From Agriotes lineatus (taxonomy: Eukaryota; Arthropoda; Insecta; Coleoptera; Elateridae): a DNA stretch of 64,000 bases. Of this stretch, positions 54,421-64,000 are shown piece by piece. Location of the stretch: the NCBI GenBank assembly GCA_940337035.1, contig CALNHX010002683.1:107108-171107 (forward strand), read 5' to 3'. Each line of letters opens with the position of its first letter. The stretch's first letter is position 1. The notes under the pieces were generated by a model. The model saw only the letters and a program-made list of their open reading frames with translations, ran no database searches and was not told where the DNA came from. The translations under genes and the position numbers were made by a program.

Positions 54421-54850
54421 TGGTATAAGTTTTTTAATGCTGCGGCGCACAAATTTTATAATAATTGGACGGTGAGTTCCCTCTTTCGATCCAAGGCGAT
54501 GGCAGATGTCGATATCATTTTCGGCAAGGTTAATACCTAACTTTTCGTGGCATAAATTGCGCACTACTTCACTGGTATTTTCATTCGGTTTTTGCGGAAC
54601 GCCGAATATTCTTAAACTATTTACACGGCTGTATTGTTCATGTGCGTTCATTGTATCTTCCGTTTCGGCTTTCAGTTTTTCGAGTTGCATTTCCAAAGAT
54701 GAGATTTTGTGCTCGTACTTTTCCACTATTTTAGCAACCTCGGTTTCCAGGGAAGCGTTGATGATCGAAGTAAGCTTCTTTGTTAATGCATCGAAATCTA
54801 ACAGTTTTTCAACTACCCTCTCTGCAATCGCTTCGACATCAATAGCTTAT
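54418..54850 (-). pseudogene. LINE ORF1 fragment (coiled coil + RRM-like)
   Basis: A helix-rich start (VEAIAERVVEKLLDFDALTK) and coiled coil (KYEHKISSLEMQLEKLKAET) lead into SRVNSLRIFGVPQKPNEN, EKLGINLAENDIDICHRLG and THRPIIIKFVRR. This is the nucleic-acid-binding ORF1 protein of CR1/Jockey-group LINEs. It fuses abruptly to endonuclease sequence at about 54420, so its C-terminus and the intergenic part were deleted. Confidence 0.78.
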
Positions 54851-55348
54851 ACTTCAAAGTGACCCTGCAGAAGAGAGAAGCAATAAGATTGTACGTACAA
54901 GTTTATTCAAAACTACTTACCTCACATAACCGTGAAGAATCAGTGGGAGTCCAATTTAGACCATTGTTGCAAATTATAAGATAGCATTAGAAGGTACAAC
55001 GCGACAATTAAATCTGCAATAAACTATAAAAAAAGGAAGCGCAAATAGTGGCGTATGCAGATGCAGATATAGTATGATCAAAAATTATTTTTATCTAGTA
55101 TGGCTACAAAATAATTGCTAATTTATGAGTGCAACTCTAAGTCACTTAAAAATCAAGTATCAAGTTTGATATTTAAGTCTAAACGTAGTAACATTCATAA
55201 ACTAGGAACTATTTCATAGCCATACTAGATGAAAATATTAGATGAAAAAATATATTTTTTCAAATCCCCCCAACTCCAACAAATGAATTACATATACTTC
55301 AGAAGTAAGTGGCAATATTCATGTAAATGGATAAAAAGCCTAGGTATA
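54851..55348. other. AT-rich DNA, no gene recognised
   Basis: Contains the pair CATAGCCATACTAGATG (near 55217) and CATCTAGTATGGC-like (near 55093, TCTAGTATGGCTACA), a loose inverted repeat of about 130 bp. No coding frame. Confidence 0.4.
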
Positions 55349-56193
55349 TAAAGAGTGTTTGTAAATCGCTAGACAGCTCATAACTTCGTTAATAATGGAG
55401 ATACCAAAAAAACATTTTTTGTTTTAAACGACAGTATTTTATTTTTGTGTAGTGATACACGACTTTGTTTTTTTTAACCGAACAATCTGTATATTTTTAG
55501 ATATTTGAAGTCAGCGCTAAATATGCTTTATGATACCATACCCGAAAATTTTGGGACTCATATTATTTTAAATAAAAAAACCTAAAGTAGACCATGGCTG
55601 ACGCAAAACCACTAACAAGATATACAAAAGAAATTCCACTTTGCTCTAAAAGTTTCGCATGGCTGAATTATCGCATCACAAGTACTTAAACAATACGAAA
55701 CTATATTTTTTAAATGGAACAATTATTTTTGAATTATATTTTACGATATTTTGATTTTGAAAAGCTATTTTTAAACAAAATGGCGAATGTGGTACATCGT
55801 TGGGAAGCTCTTTTATTGTATTTTTCAACTGTTTAATGAAACTCATATTGTTTCATTTAAATAACATAGTTTTCAATTGTTTTAGTACGTTTGGTGCGAT
55901 AATTCGGAGATGAGGCATTTTGAGAGCAAAGTGGAGTTTGGTTTGCATTTCTTTTTCGATTGTTAGTGATTTTGCGTAAGTCATGGCCTACTTTAACTAA
56001 ATACTTTTTTAGTTTAAAAGAAATAAGAAGTTCCAAAGTCGTGTATCACTACGCAAATGTAGGACGCCGTGATTTAAATACGTTTATGACAGTTTGTAGA
56101 CTGCATACTGTCATTTAAAACAAAAAAGTTATTTTTGATGATTCTATTACTAACGGAGTTACGAGCTGTTTAACGAGTTTTAACACCCTGTAA
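55349..56193. mobile_element. ~845-bp long-inverted-repeat (foldback-like) element
   Basis: The outer arms (AGTGTTTGTAAATCGCTAGACAGCTC.. to GTGATACACGACTTT, 55351-55475) match the complement of 56036-56193, which ends ..AACACCCTGTA. A second, inner pair (CCATGGCTGACGCAAAACCAC near 55594 and GTGATTTTGCGTAAGTCATGG near 55965) shows that pairing continues toward the centre. There is no transposase frame. Confidence 0.8.
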
Positions 56194-57412
56194 ATATTGT
56201 CGTGTTTTATTCTCTAATTTTGCCCCACTTTTGGGCGACCTATACAAAGATGCTGTGAAATATTGCTTGCTATGGTGCACTCATTTAAAAATTTAATATA
56301 AATTATTTGACTTGCTAAAAAACGGATGTCTTTTATACCTCCGAATTTATTTTGATACCTGCCTTAAACATGAATACTTGATTTATTATGGGCACATACA
56401 GCACAGCTTTCACAAACAAGCAATTTTGTGAGACTCTTATTTTACGCATGAGTAACTCAGGGTTAAAAAATATAACACATACCATCAATTTTGTTTCGTG
56501 GATTTATGGCAGCGCATTTAAATTAAATAAGTATCGAAACGAGAAAGCTTTGCAATTCCCATTCTTGCCAGTTTGATTATAATTGTGGAGCTCAACAATT
56601 ACAATAAAATATTTCGCGAGCTAAAAGAGCGCATAACGTAGAATCCACACGCATATCTTTTTCATTCTCCGCGTCTGGTTGATAACCCGCTGAAAACTGA
56701 ACCCCACGCCTATGCTCAGAAGTTCAAGATGTCTGCTGCCTGCACCTCGTTCACCGAGCAGTTTGTTTGAAAAAAGCTGTGTAAGTTGCTCTAAATCAGA
56801 ACACCAGCCATCAAACACTACAAACATTTTTTATTTTGACAGTTTAACTACACAAAATTCCAAACTACGCCACCAAAACAAACAATTTAACCTAAAAACA
56901 GGAGCACGACCGACATGGGTTTCTTTCAAATAAAATTGATGAAGTCTTCGAGAATTTAGTAAATTCAGTGCGGTTATATTTATACTCTCGGAAAACTAAA
57001 GAATACCACAGCTAGCCAATGGTTTAAATTTAAGTAAGTTTTTTAACAATTGTTGATCGATGCGCAAAATTTTATATACAAAAGCCTGTTACAATTTCGA
57101 AAAGATGCATCAATTAATAATACAAAATTTTCAAATCTAAACTTAAAACTAATTGCACTACCGTTTTCAGCGCATTTCGAAGTACAAATGTCCCGAAATT
57201 TTGCTACCTCTGCACTTGTGTCATGCCAACCGCTTTTAGGACGGCTAGGGCTCTGCGCCATGCTAAAACTCAGATGTACTGCCGGAAAAGTAGACCCACA
57301 CACTTATTGCATCTGTGTAAGTGTTATCTTCAAAGGGGTAATTTTTTCACGGAGTTCTGTACCATCGTCAGATATGCTACTGCGCCCTGCACTCTTCGCC
57401 TAATATCACAGA
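56194..57412. other. sequence of unknown nature, no gene recognised
   Basis: Short frames exist (56621-56827 minus, 57043-57303 minus) with less biased composition than the AT-rich surroundings, but no domain, splice partner or family was recognised. Confidence 0.35.
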
Positions 57413-57853
57413 GTCTAACCGCTCTGTCAGTGTATGAAGGCTTTAACAATGTTCTTAAACACTAAGTTCAAACGTGTCTCTGACTTTCAACTTGTGCGGG
57501 CTCCTCCATGTAGCATATTCACCCCGATTTGACTTGTTACGGCTCCAACTTGCTGGTATGTGAACTCGTAGCTCTCATGCGTGCAATATTCAATTTCCTG
57601 TAATTGTAGGTTCCCAATTAAGAACTCACAAGGTCCAACCGCTCTGTCAATGTATGAAGTCTTTAACAATGTTCATAAACACTACCTTCAAACGTGTCTC
57701 TGACTTTCAACTTGTGTGGGCCCTTCCATGTAGCATATTCACTGCCCGATTTGACTTGTTACGGCTCCAACTTGCTGGTATGTGAACTCGTAGCTCTCAT
57801 GCGTGCAATACTCAATTTCCTGTGATTGTAGGTTCCCACTTAAGAACACACAG
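57413..57853. repeat. two tandem copies of a ~220-bp unit
   Basis: (G)TC(T/C)AACCGCTCTGTCA(G/A)TGTATGAAG begins at about 57413 and 57633. Each copy runs through TTCAAACGTGTCTCTGACTT, GTAGCATATTCAC, TTACGGCTCCAACTTGCTGG and GTGAACTCGTAGCTCTCATG. On the minus strand both copies decode to QEIEYCTHESYEFTYQQVG with AVTSQIG, so the unit may come from a coding sequence of unknown family. Confidence 0.85.
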
Positions 57854-58191
57854 CTTGCTCCTTGGCTGTTGACCTCGACTTCAACAGTTGCAGTCTCAAA
57901 CTTCGAGTTACCGAGGACCTCGGACCAGCTCTGATTTCAGCCGCCAGCAGACAGTGACTGCTTTCCAGTGTTTCGAGTGTATAGTTTCTGGTGTCGTGAC
58001 TCGGTTTTATGCACTTTTTTAGCCGTAATTATATCGTATGTTAAGTTTTGATAAGACACTTTGAAAACGTACTGAGTCTTACACGGTATTGCACAAACTT
58101 TGTCCAAATATATTATTCTGTGCTCTCTAGAATTAAATGTGGCTCTATTCGTTTTGCTGGATCTTTGTGTGGCGAAAATTGGGATTTCCAA
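57854..58191 (-). other. coding-like minus-strand stretch of unknown family
   Basis: Upstream of the duplicated unit on the minus strand, two frames separated by a stop read KVSYQNLTYDIITAKKVHK and NSKFETATVEVEVNSQGA, ending SCVFLSGNLQ. This continues into the repeated peptide of the tandem unit. The composition is protein-like but no domain was recognised; a decayed element or gene is possible. Confidence 0.25.
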
Positions 58192-58999
58192 GTGTTTTAT
58201 AGCTTGGTATTGCCAAAGAAAACTCCATATTCTTCCAAGAAAATGTTTTCAAATCGTAATTGATGTTATGTGGGATGCTATTTGCATGTGTTTATCTTAA
58301 ATTACTACGAGTTAATTGCTCATTAAGTAAAAGAATTTCTTAAATATTACCTTTAAACAAACGTATGCCCCAAATTTGATTATTTACAATTAATCGATAA
58401 ATCCTAGGGCAAGGAATTCTGTTTATGTTGTTGATTATCCTTTGGCAAATAAACTCTGTAAGTTACTCATTGCTTTTAATTGCGAAAATGTTGAACGTCC
58501 AAGCGAATATTTTAGCAATATACTGTTATGGTATAAAAATTAAAAAAATAATATATTCAAAAGGTTGAATCACTTAAAAACTGACCAAGATTGGTATAAC
58601 ATCTTCAAAATATAAGAAAGTCAATGCATTGTATTGAAGCTCAATTAAGAAAGGAATAACCCAAAGCAAGTGGTTTGAATTGTTTCAAATTATTTATTGT
58701 TCATATGAGATACATTTCAGAATGTTACAACGTACTGAAGTATAAATTAATTTTTTGCACTACTAGTCTCAGAACGCACCGTTATTGGCCAATATTTAGG
58801 GCGTGAAGTTGATTTTCTCCACCAAGGGAGAGAAAGTAAAATAAACAATTTTCACCGTGGTAACTAATAAATTGCTAAGTTACCAAATATGAATATTTTA
58901 ATTTTGACGTTTTAAAGAGCTGTATTGTCAGGTTGACAGTTAAAATATTTTCGAAATTTGTTGGGAATTTAGGTATTAAGCCGTTTGGTAGTGCAAAAA
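58192..58999. other. AT-rich DNA, no gene recognised
   Basis: TTTTTTGCACTACTAG near 58752 and TGGTAGTGCAAAAAATAG near 58987 are an inverted pair that may delimit a ~250-bp element. Nothing else was recognised. Confidence 0.35.
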
Positions 59000-59132
59000 A
59001 TAGTATATACACCACGGTAGCGAATCGTCTTATAACCTTCGCGCTTTAGAGACTTCGCGCGCGCGCTCAGTATCTAATATGCGCTCAGGTTATAATACTG
59101 CGCTTCGCTACCTTGATGTATAATATACTATT
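59000..59132. repeat. ~133-bp palindrome with CG-rich centre
   Basis: AATAGTATATACACCACGGTAG..CGAATC pairs with the complement of GCGCTTCGCTACCTTGATGT..ATAATATACTATT, and TTATAACCTTCGCGC with GCGCTCAGGTTATAA. The centre is GACTTCGCGCGCGCGCTCAG. Confidence 0.8.
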
Positions 59133-60480
59133 GTTAGTGTGATGGTTTATTTATAATCCAGGAAAGTTTTTAATATGTTTATAAAATGTTATATGAATAT
59201 TGATAACCTAAAAAAATGACGTTTGTCAAGATATTTAACTAGCTTGATTTAAGTTAATAATTAATAAAATTTACTTCTGAAAAAGAGTGCTAAGAGAAGG
59301 AAAAGGAATTGTTTATGTTTGGCTAAAAAGAGATGGAGGCGGATAGAAAATTTATTAATTTGATGACAGATATAAAATAATCTTCCACAATTAATGCTAA
59401 AACAAATAAACTCTGGGTAGAATTTAATTATAACGACGTTCAAAGTGATTATCAGTGCGTGATATCAAAGTGGAAGAACTATAATTAAAATTGAAGAACA
59501 TTGATACAGAAGTGGCAGAATCAAGTAAAGTCCAGGGGAAACCTTTTGCAGAGAAGATTGCAGACACGTGGATACAAGTGAGAAAGCAAAGTGAGCCACT
59601 TTAAAAATTAATTCTCAGTACTGAGCTACGAACAATATAAGTAAAAAGAAATAAAAAAGCCTATAGGAATTTTTGAATGCATTTACATTAGATTTATTAA
59701 TTAAGATTGATTTGTAAACCTAAAGTTTAAATATTGTAATTAATTATTGGAAGTGTCATTAACAAAATTTTGTTTAAATTGTCAGAATAACAGTAACTTC
59801 AATAAACATTAACAATTACCTTTACATTGATGTATTAAATAACAAAACAGATACATTGTCATTGAAAGGTTATGATTGGATACATTAATAAAACTGAAAT
59901 ATTATCTTTCTAAAATATTTCATTTAACTAGATAAAGTACATTAAAATAGACTGCAGTGTCTTGGTAATGTAATGCAACAGTTACCCTGCAGATTAAGAC
60001 AATTAGAGCTAGCCAAGTTAATAATAATTATATGCAAGAAGATATCTACAACAAGGTAGATTTTGTGGTGATTGAACTTTTAAAGAATAAAAGGTACAGT
60101 ACGTTTGAAAACAACCTTGTTTGTAGCAATACATATAGAATTTTTGTGTGTCTTTTTTTTGTTTTTTAAATATGATTTTATTTAATCCTGGTATTAATTT
60201 ATTCGTGATTTTCTCGTGTTTTTGTGTTTATTATTTCTTGTATTAACAATTACTAGATTGATATTTCTAAAACTCGTAGTATGTCTTGTTTTGGAAAGCT
60301 CAAGTGTTTAAATTATCACATTGATATAAATCTGACATTATGCGCCTTTTATTATTTCGATTCGATTAAGCCCGGCCCATTTAAAAATTCCTTTTTTCCA
60401 TCTGTCAGCGTTACGTTCCCGACACGCGACGTGATTTTACAAGGGTGTCCAATAAACAAATCCATCACCCGTTAAAAACA
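59133..60480. other. AT-rich DNA, no gene recognised
   Basis: Only short AT-driven frames (59261-59443 minus, 60281-60475 plus) occur. No repeat or splice chain was recognised. Confidence 0.4.
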
Positions 60481-60519
60481 AAAATAGTGTAAAATTACAA
60501 TCTCTTTTAAAGCAGCAAA

Positions 60520-60760
60520 AAGAACTATGCACCCGCCGTCGGCAGAACGCGAGCTAACGGTTTTTTAAAATAGTCAACTTTCGCCTGTGATTCCCGCACA
60601 AGGAAAAATCCGAGCTCTGGAACAATAGAAGAAAGGATAAAAACGCGGGCAAGGACACCTGCAAATCTCGGGCGGGAAAGGATACCTGCAAATCTCGCTG
60701 CGGGCGGACAAAAGGGGTTAAAGCGGCCACCCTGGCTTTTTTCCAAATGAAAGTGAAATT
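60520..60760. promoter_or_regulatory. GC-richer island with a ~27-bp tandem repeat, function unknown
   Basis: GC content rises abruptly (CACCCGCCGTCGGCAGAACG, GCGGGCGGACAAAAGGGG). ACCTGCAAATCTCG occurs at 60657 and 60684. The region could be a promoter or untranslated exon of a gene not otherwise visible; short frames here show no domain. Confidence 0.25.
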
Positions 60761-62700
60761 CACTATAAACACGTAGCGCAAATTAAAATAAAAACACCGC
60801 GGAATCCGCGAATCAACACAAAACATATATCGAGTGAGGTATCAAAACACGCAGCTTCCCGTTAGCTACAAGATGCAACTTATGACACGGCTACGGCCAA
60901 ATTAAAGAGAATTGATTAAACAATCCTCCCACTTCGCCACGTGGGACATTCTGAAGAAAATAGCGGCCCAGTTTTCCTTTATTAGGACAGGAAAAATTAG
61001 AAAAATTTATTCGATGCGATCATCAGCTCTCTGCATTCCATGCGATGTACTAGATACCGAATCAGTGTGCGTGTGTGTGTACCAGTGAACAGAATATCTC
61101 AAAAATGAAAAGAAGTATGCCGTTGAAACTTCATATATAAATTTTATGTACTATCCAGATGCGACAGCAAGCTCTTGAAAAAAATCGCATAACCGGAAGT
61201 ATGCTGTTTACTCTTGTGATTTTTCAGTTTTTTTGTTTTATTCAAAAACGACTCTAACGATTTTTTTCAAACTTTACGTTTTTATTAAATTTTTAATTTG
61301 TATTGATGTGAGATAGGTGATTTTTTAGTTGAATACTTCTAAAATGGGTTTCTTCTTGTTTTTTTTCTATTTTTTTTATTAACTCCAATTTTAAATAGAA
61401 CACCCGGTATATTATTACATTTTTAATTCAGTTTATAATTTTAGAGAAAATTTGTTTCTTGAACTAACGCTCTATTTTGTACCATTTTTGTAGAATTTGT
61501 AATTTTTGAAATTTTTTGACAAATGCTGAAAAATTAAAACTCAAATTTTTGGCTAATTATAAGATCACTGTAAAAGGAAGTTGTGTGCGTGTATCACTCC
61601 AGATTTTTTAGTAACATTTTCCTTCATTTAAGTGTTTCCTATTACAGCAGCTGCCTAAAGTTCAGCACTTTTTTTGTTCATATCTCCAAAACAGTTGACG
61701 TTACATCTATACAACTTTATATAATTCAGAACTTTTGGGCTGCCTAAATATAGGGCATTCCATTTATAAAAAAGTAAGTTTGATTCGCCTCATTTTTTGA
61801 CATCCTGCATAACAAAAACTATTTTAATAATATGCACCACCTTCATACTTACAACTTTAGTTACACAATAGTGATATAACTCCCATAGTTTTAGAAATAT
61901 CTCTCCCCCCTCCCCCCTCATCGATTCCGGACCCTGTATTGTACGTATATAGAATTTAAACTTTACTTGGCTCAAGTTTGCAGTTTTTTTTCAATTGAAA
62001 ATCATTGTAGAAGTATAAAGAACTCCATTTTTAGTTCTGTAAACAAATTAGGCAAAGAGTTATGGTGATAAGTATTGCACAAGCATTAATCAAACAAGCG
62101 CAATGTTAGTCAAAAGTAGCTACCGTATCAGAATTTTAGTTTGTACATTTTCGTTTTTTATTTAGCAAATACACTTCTTGTTATAAATATATGCTTTGAG
62201 TGACTACCTTGTAAATCCATTTTCATGATTATAGGTAATCTGAAAATCAAACTTGATACGCTAGAAAATTACAAAAAAGCTGAATATATTGTGGATATAA
62301 TAAACTTTATTTTAAACTGTAAGTGTAAAGAATAAAGTAAATTATTGTTGCAGATTAAAAACTACCAAGATAATGATTATTATTGAGACACATAAGAGTT
62401 CTAATGTTAAGGAAAACGTCTCCGGGGTTTATTATTTCAAAAATTTTTTAGTCCTGCGGCGTCGGTTACCTCTTTATCCAATATAATATACAAGAGGGGT
62501 GTGATAAGAATATGCAGCAACATGAGGATAATAGCCATAGTATGGGTAAGGTAGAAAAGCGCTTTCGGATCCTTCTAGATCTTCATTTTTTGGTTGTGCA
62601 ACACTAAAAAGAAGGTTATTTTACTAAAAATAGTTTAAAAAAAGAATAGTATACTACACAATATAAAATACAATAAAAAGAAAATTCTAAGTTTTTTATT
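60761..62700. other. AT-rich DNA with scattered element-end motifs
   Basis: ACACCCGGTATATTA near 61400, GACATCCTGCATAAC near 61799 and GGACCCTGTATTG near 61929 resemble the tips of TA-target elements, but no matched pairs were established. No gene was seen; 61907-61919 has a C-rich run. Confidence 0.4.
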
Positions 62701-62707
62701 TAAATGC

Positions 62708-63733
62708 AGTTACACTGAGGTAGGTAGTACTGATCAAAATACGATAAAAAAGTTCTTTAAACATAAGTTGGAAATGCGTCACAAGGAAGCTACAGTTCTG
62801 AGAAGGGTAATTAAAAAACAGGAATTTTATTCAATTAAAATAGTAAAGAAAAAGCAAATTTGGTATAACTTGGTATCTACGCGATTTTTTATGCTGAATT
62901 AGATGACATTCAAAAAGTTTAAGAAAGTTCAGAAGGGGTTGTTTATATAAAGATTGTGAGATGTTTGTCTTAATAACTTTTTACAGTCAAATTTGTAGTC
63001 AATTCTGGTTAGATAATAGAAAGATTGTTTTACATTTAAAAGGTACTCTTGTTGAAATTGCCGAGAGCTGTAGTTTTCGATTAAAGCAAACCTAAAGATT
63101 GAAATGCGCTACTAAAATTCGGCTAAAATTTGCTACCACCTTTTTTTCTACACCCAAAAGGTGGCACCTAATTTTAGACATAAGTAGTACAAAATAAGAC
63201 AAAAAATCTTATGAAGATAGGTGCGGAAGTACGTTTTAAGGGGGATACAGCCCTGAGAAGGGTTACAGAGAAACATATTGCTATGACCGGAAGCAGGGAA
63301 TTTTAATCTTCAGTTACGTTTTTTTTAAACTACTGCTCTCCGCGATCTCAAATAAGAGTAGATTTTGTACTCGTATGTAGAAACGTGCAGTCTTTTCAAT
63401 TATCTTACCACAATTGCCTAAAAGTTTGACTGTCAAAATTTATGACATAAAACATATTCCCACCCGCATATAACGTACCCTTTTTCAATTTTATACCAAC
63501 TTTTTTAATGTAATCTAATTAGGCATATAAAATTGCGTAGAGATATCAAATTACACGCTTTATTTGTACTACTTTAATTAAATAAAATCTTTATTTTTTA
63601 TTACCCTTCTCAGAGCTGTAGCTTTCTTATGACGCATTTCCGGACCTATGTTTATGGAAACCTTTTGGTTTTATTTGATGAGTACTATGTATGCCTCAAA
63701 TATGGTACCACAGTTTGCAAACACTCTGTATAC
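62708..63733. mobile_element. ~1-kb element with ~110-bp terminal inverted repeats
   Basis: AGTACTGATCAAAATACG.. AAACATAAGTTGGAAATGCG, then CTACAGTTCTGAGAAGGGTA (62727-62840), is inverted at 63570-63686 (TTACCCTTCTCAGAGCTGTA, then CGCATTTCCGGACCTATGTTT, then TTTGATGAGTACT). Two more internal copies of the GAGAAGGGT phrase occur near 63255. No transposase frame. Confidence 0.75.
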
Positions 63734-64000
63734 TAACATTTGATGTTATTGCGCCATATTTTATACTTTTATATTGTGGAAGGCGAAAAATAAAAATCAT
63801 TTAAATTATTTTTTAGAAACTATTTACTTGTGCAAACTTAACTCGCATTTTTCAGTGATAGCTGAAATATTAATTTAGATGTCGCTGCAAGTATTTCGGT
63901 TACCTATATTATATTGCAAACTCGTACTCTCAGTAATAACATCACAAGATTTCCTTAGAATACTCGAAAGTACTTTTCCAAAATTAGTGTTCTAACTTCG
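63734..64000. other. AT-rich end of window, nothing recognised
   Basis: No coding frame, repeat pair or splice chain was recognised. Confidence 0.4.

Larger units (their letters stand above)
52518..54850 (-). mobile_element. CR1/Jockey-group LINE, internally rearranged, 3' half missing
   Basis: In minus-strand order it holds an ORF1 remnant (54850-54418), an endonuclease domain (54420-53750), a second near-identical copy of most of that domain (53797-53281), then the region before the reverse transcriptase (53294-52518), ending at DLQPISI, the first fingers motif. The palm with YADD is missing. The plus-strand copy at 15189 begins where this one ends, and both share MIKLCCP..CWKNAIV. Several breaks show that it is dead. 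Confidence 0.88.

Noticed and set aside
56621..56827. 68-codon minus-strand frame MFVVFDGWCSDLEQL..
   Set aside because: Isolated short frame without recognised domain or splice sites; kept only as part of an uncharacterised stretch.

Overview
This window is eukaryotic nuclear DNA, almost certainly from an insect. The evidence is short phase-consistent introns (about 48-65 bp with GTAAGT-type donors), AT-rich intergenic DNA, and the transposon mix: mariner and DUF4817-type DDE elements, Crypton, Penelope-like, CR1/Jockey-group LINE, Ty3/gypsy, hAT and tRNA-derived SINEs. A beetle is my best guess from the element mix and the protease type, but that is inference. No prokaryotic operons, CRISPR arrays, rRNA genes or intact tRNA genes were seen.

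Four host-type genes are supported. (1) At the left edge on the minus strand there is an SLC5 sodium-coupled solute transporter; seven phase-compatible exons (335-2973) give about 505 residues and the C-terminus lies off the window. (2) A three-exon ANKRD49-like ankyrin protein (28458-29170, minus) looks complete at about 193 residues. (3) A four-exon trypsin-type serine protease (38267-39454, plus) has an intact His-Asp-Ser triad, a Thr/Ser-rich propeptide and a hydrophobic C-terminal tail; a doubly deleted pseudogene copy follows at 40786-41340. (4) A SWIM-like zinc finger plus YqaJ-type nuclease gene (44353-46418, minus) lacks a visible start codon and may belong to, or derive from, a transposon.

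The rest is mobile and repetitive DNA. 3.6-4.85 kb: about seven tandem copies of the tail of a non-LTR reverse transcriptase. 6.4-10.1 kb: a SINE, a mariner deletion derivative and DUF4817-family transposase remnants. 14.0-16.9 kb: a short tandem repeat and a decayed LINE. 17.0-26.5 kb: a 9.5-kb hierarchical satellite (about 73-bp monomers, 146-bp dimers, about 1.8-kb higher-order units), the most striking structure here. 26.5-28.4 kb: palindromes, a 354-bp inverted-repeat element and a GC-rich island. 29.6-31.6 kb: a nearly intact spliced Crypton tyrosine recombinase, a long palindrome and the 3' exon of a second Crypton. 32.2-32.75 kb: a Penelope-like 3' end and promoter-like region. 33.37-37.20 kb: a 3.8-kb gypsy deletion derivative whose two 561-bp LTRs differ at one noticed position. 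39.5-40.8 kb: a non-LTR-like element holding a TCCCG-type satellite. 43.3-52.3 kb: many inverted-repeat elements, a second tRNA SINE with an 11-bp target duplication, and a hAT element with a perfect 8-bp duplication. 52.5-54.85 kb: a LINE on the minus strand with a tandemly duplicated endonuclease domain. 55-64 kb: long inverted-repeat elements and AT-rich sequence without a recognisable gene.

Two themes stand out. Several elements are internally dead but structurally fresh, which implies mobilisation in trans (the gypsy derivative above all). The window also holds an unusual number of 80-180-bp palindromes that share an architecture (AT-rich arms, GC-rich loop) more than a sequence. All identifications come from reading motifs by eye; no database search was run.
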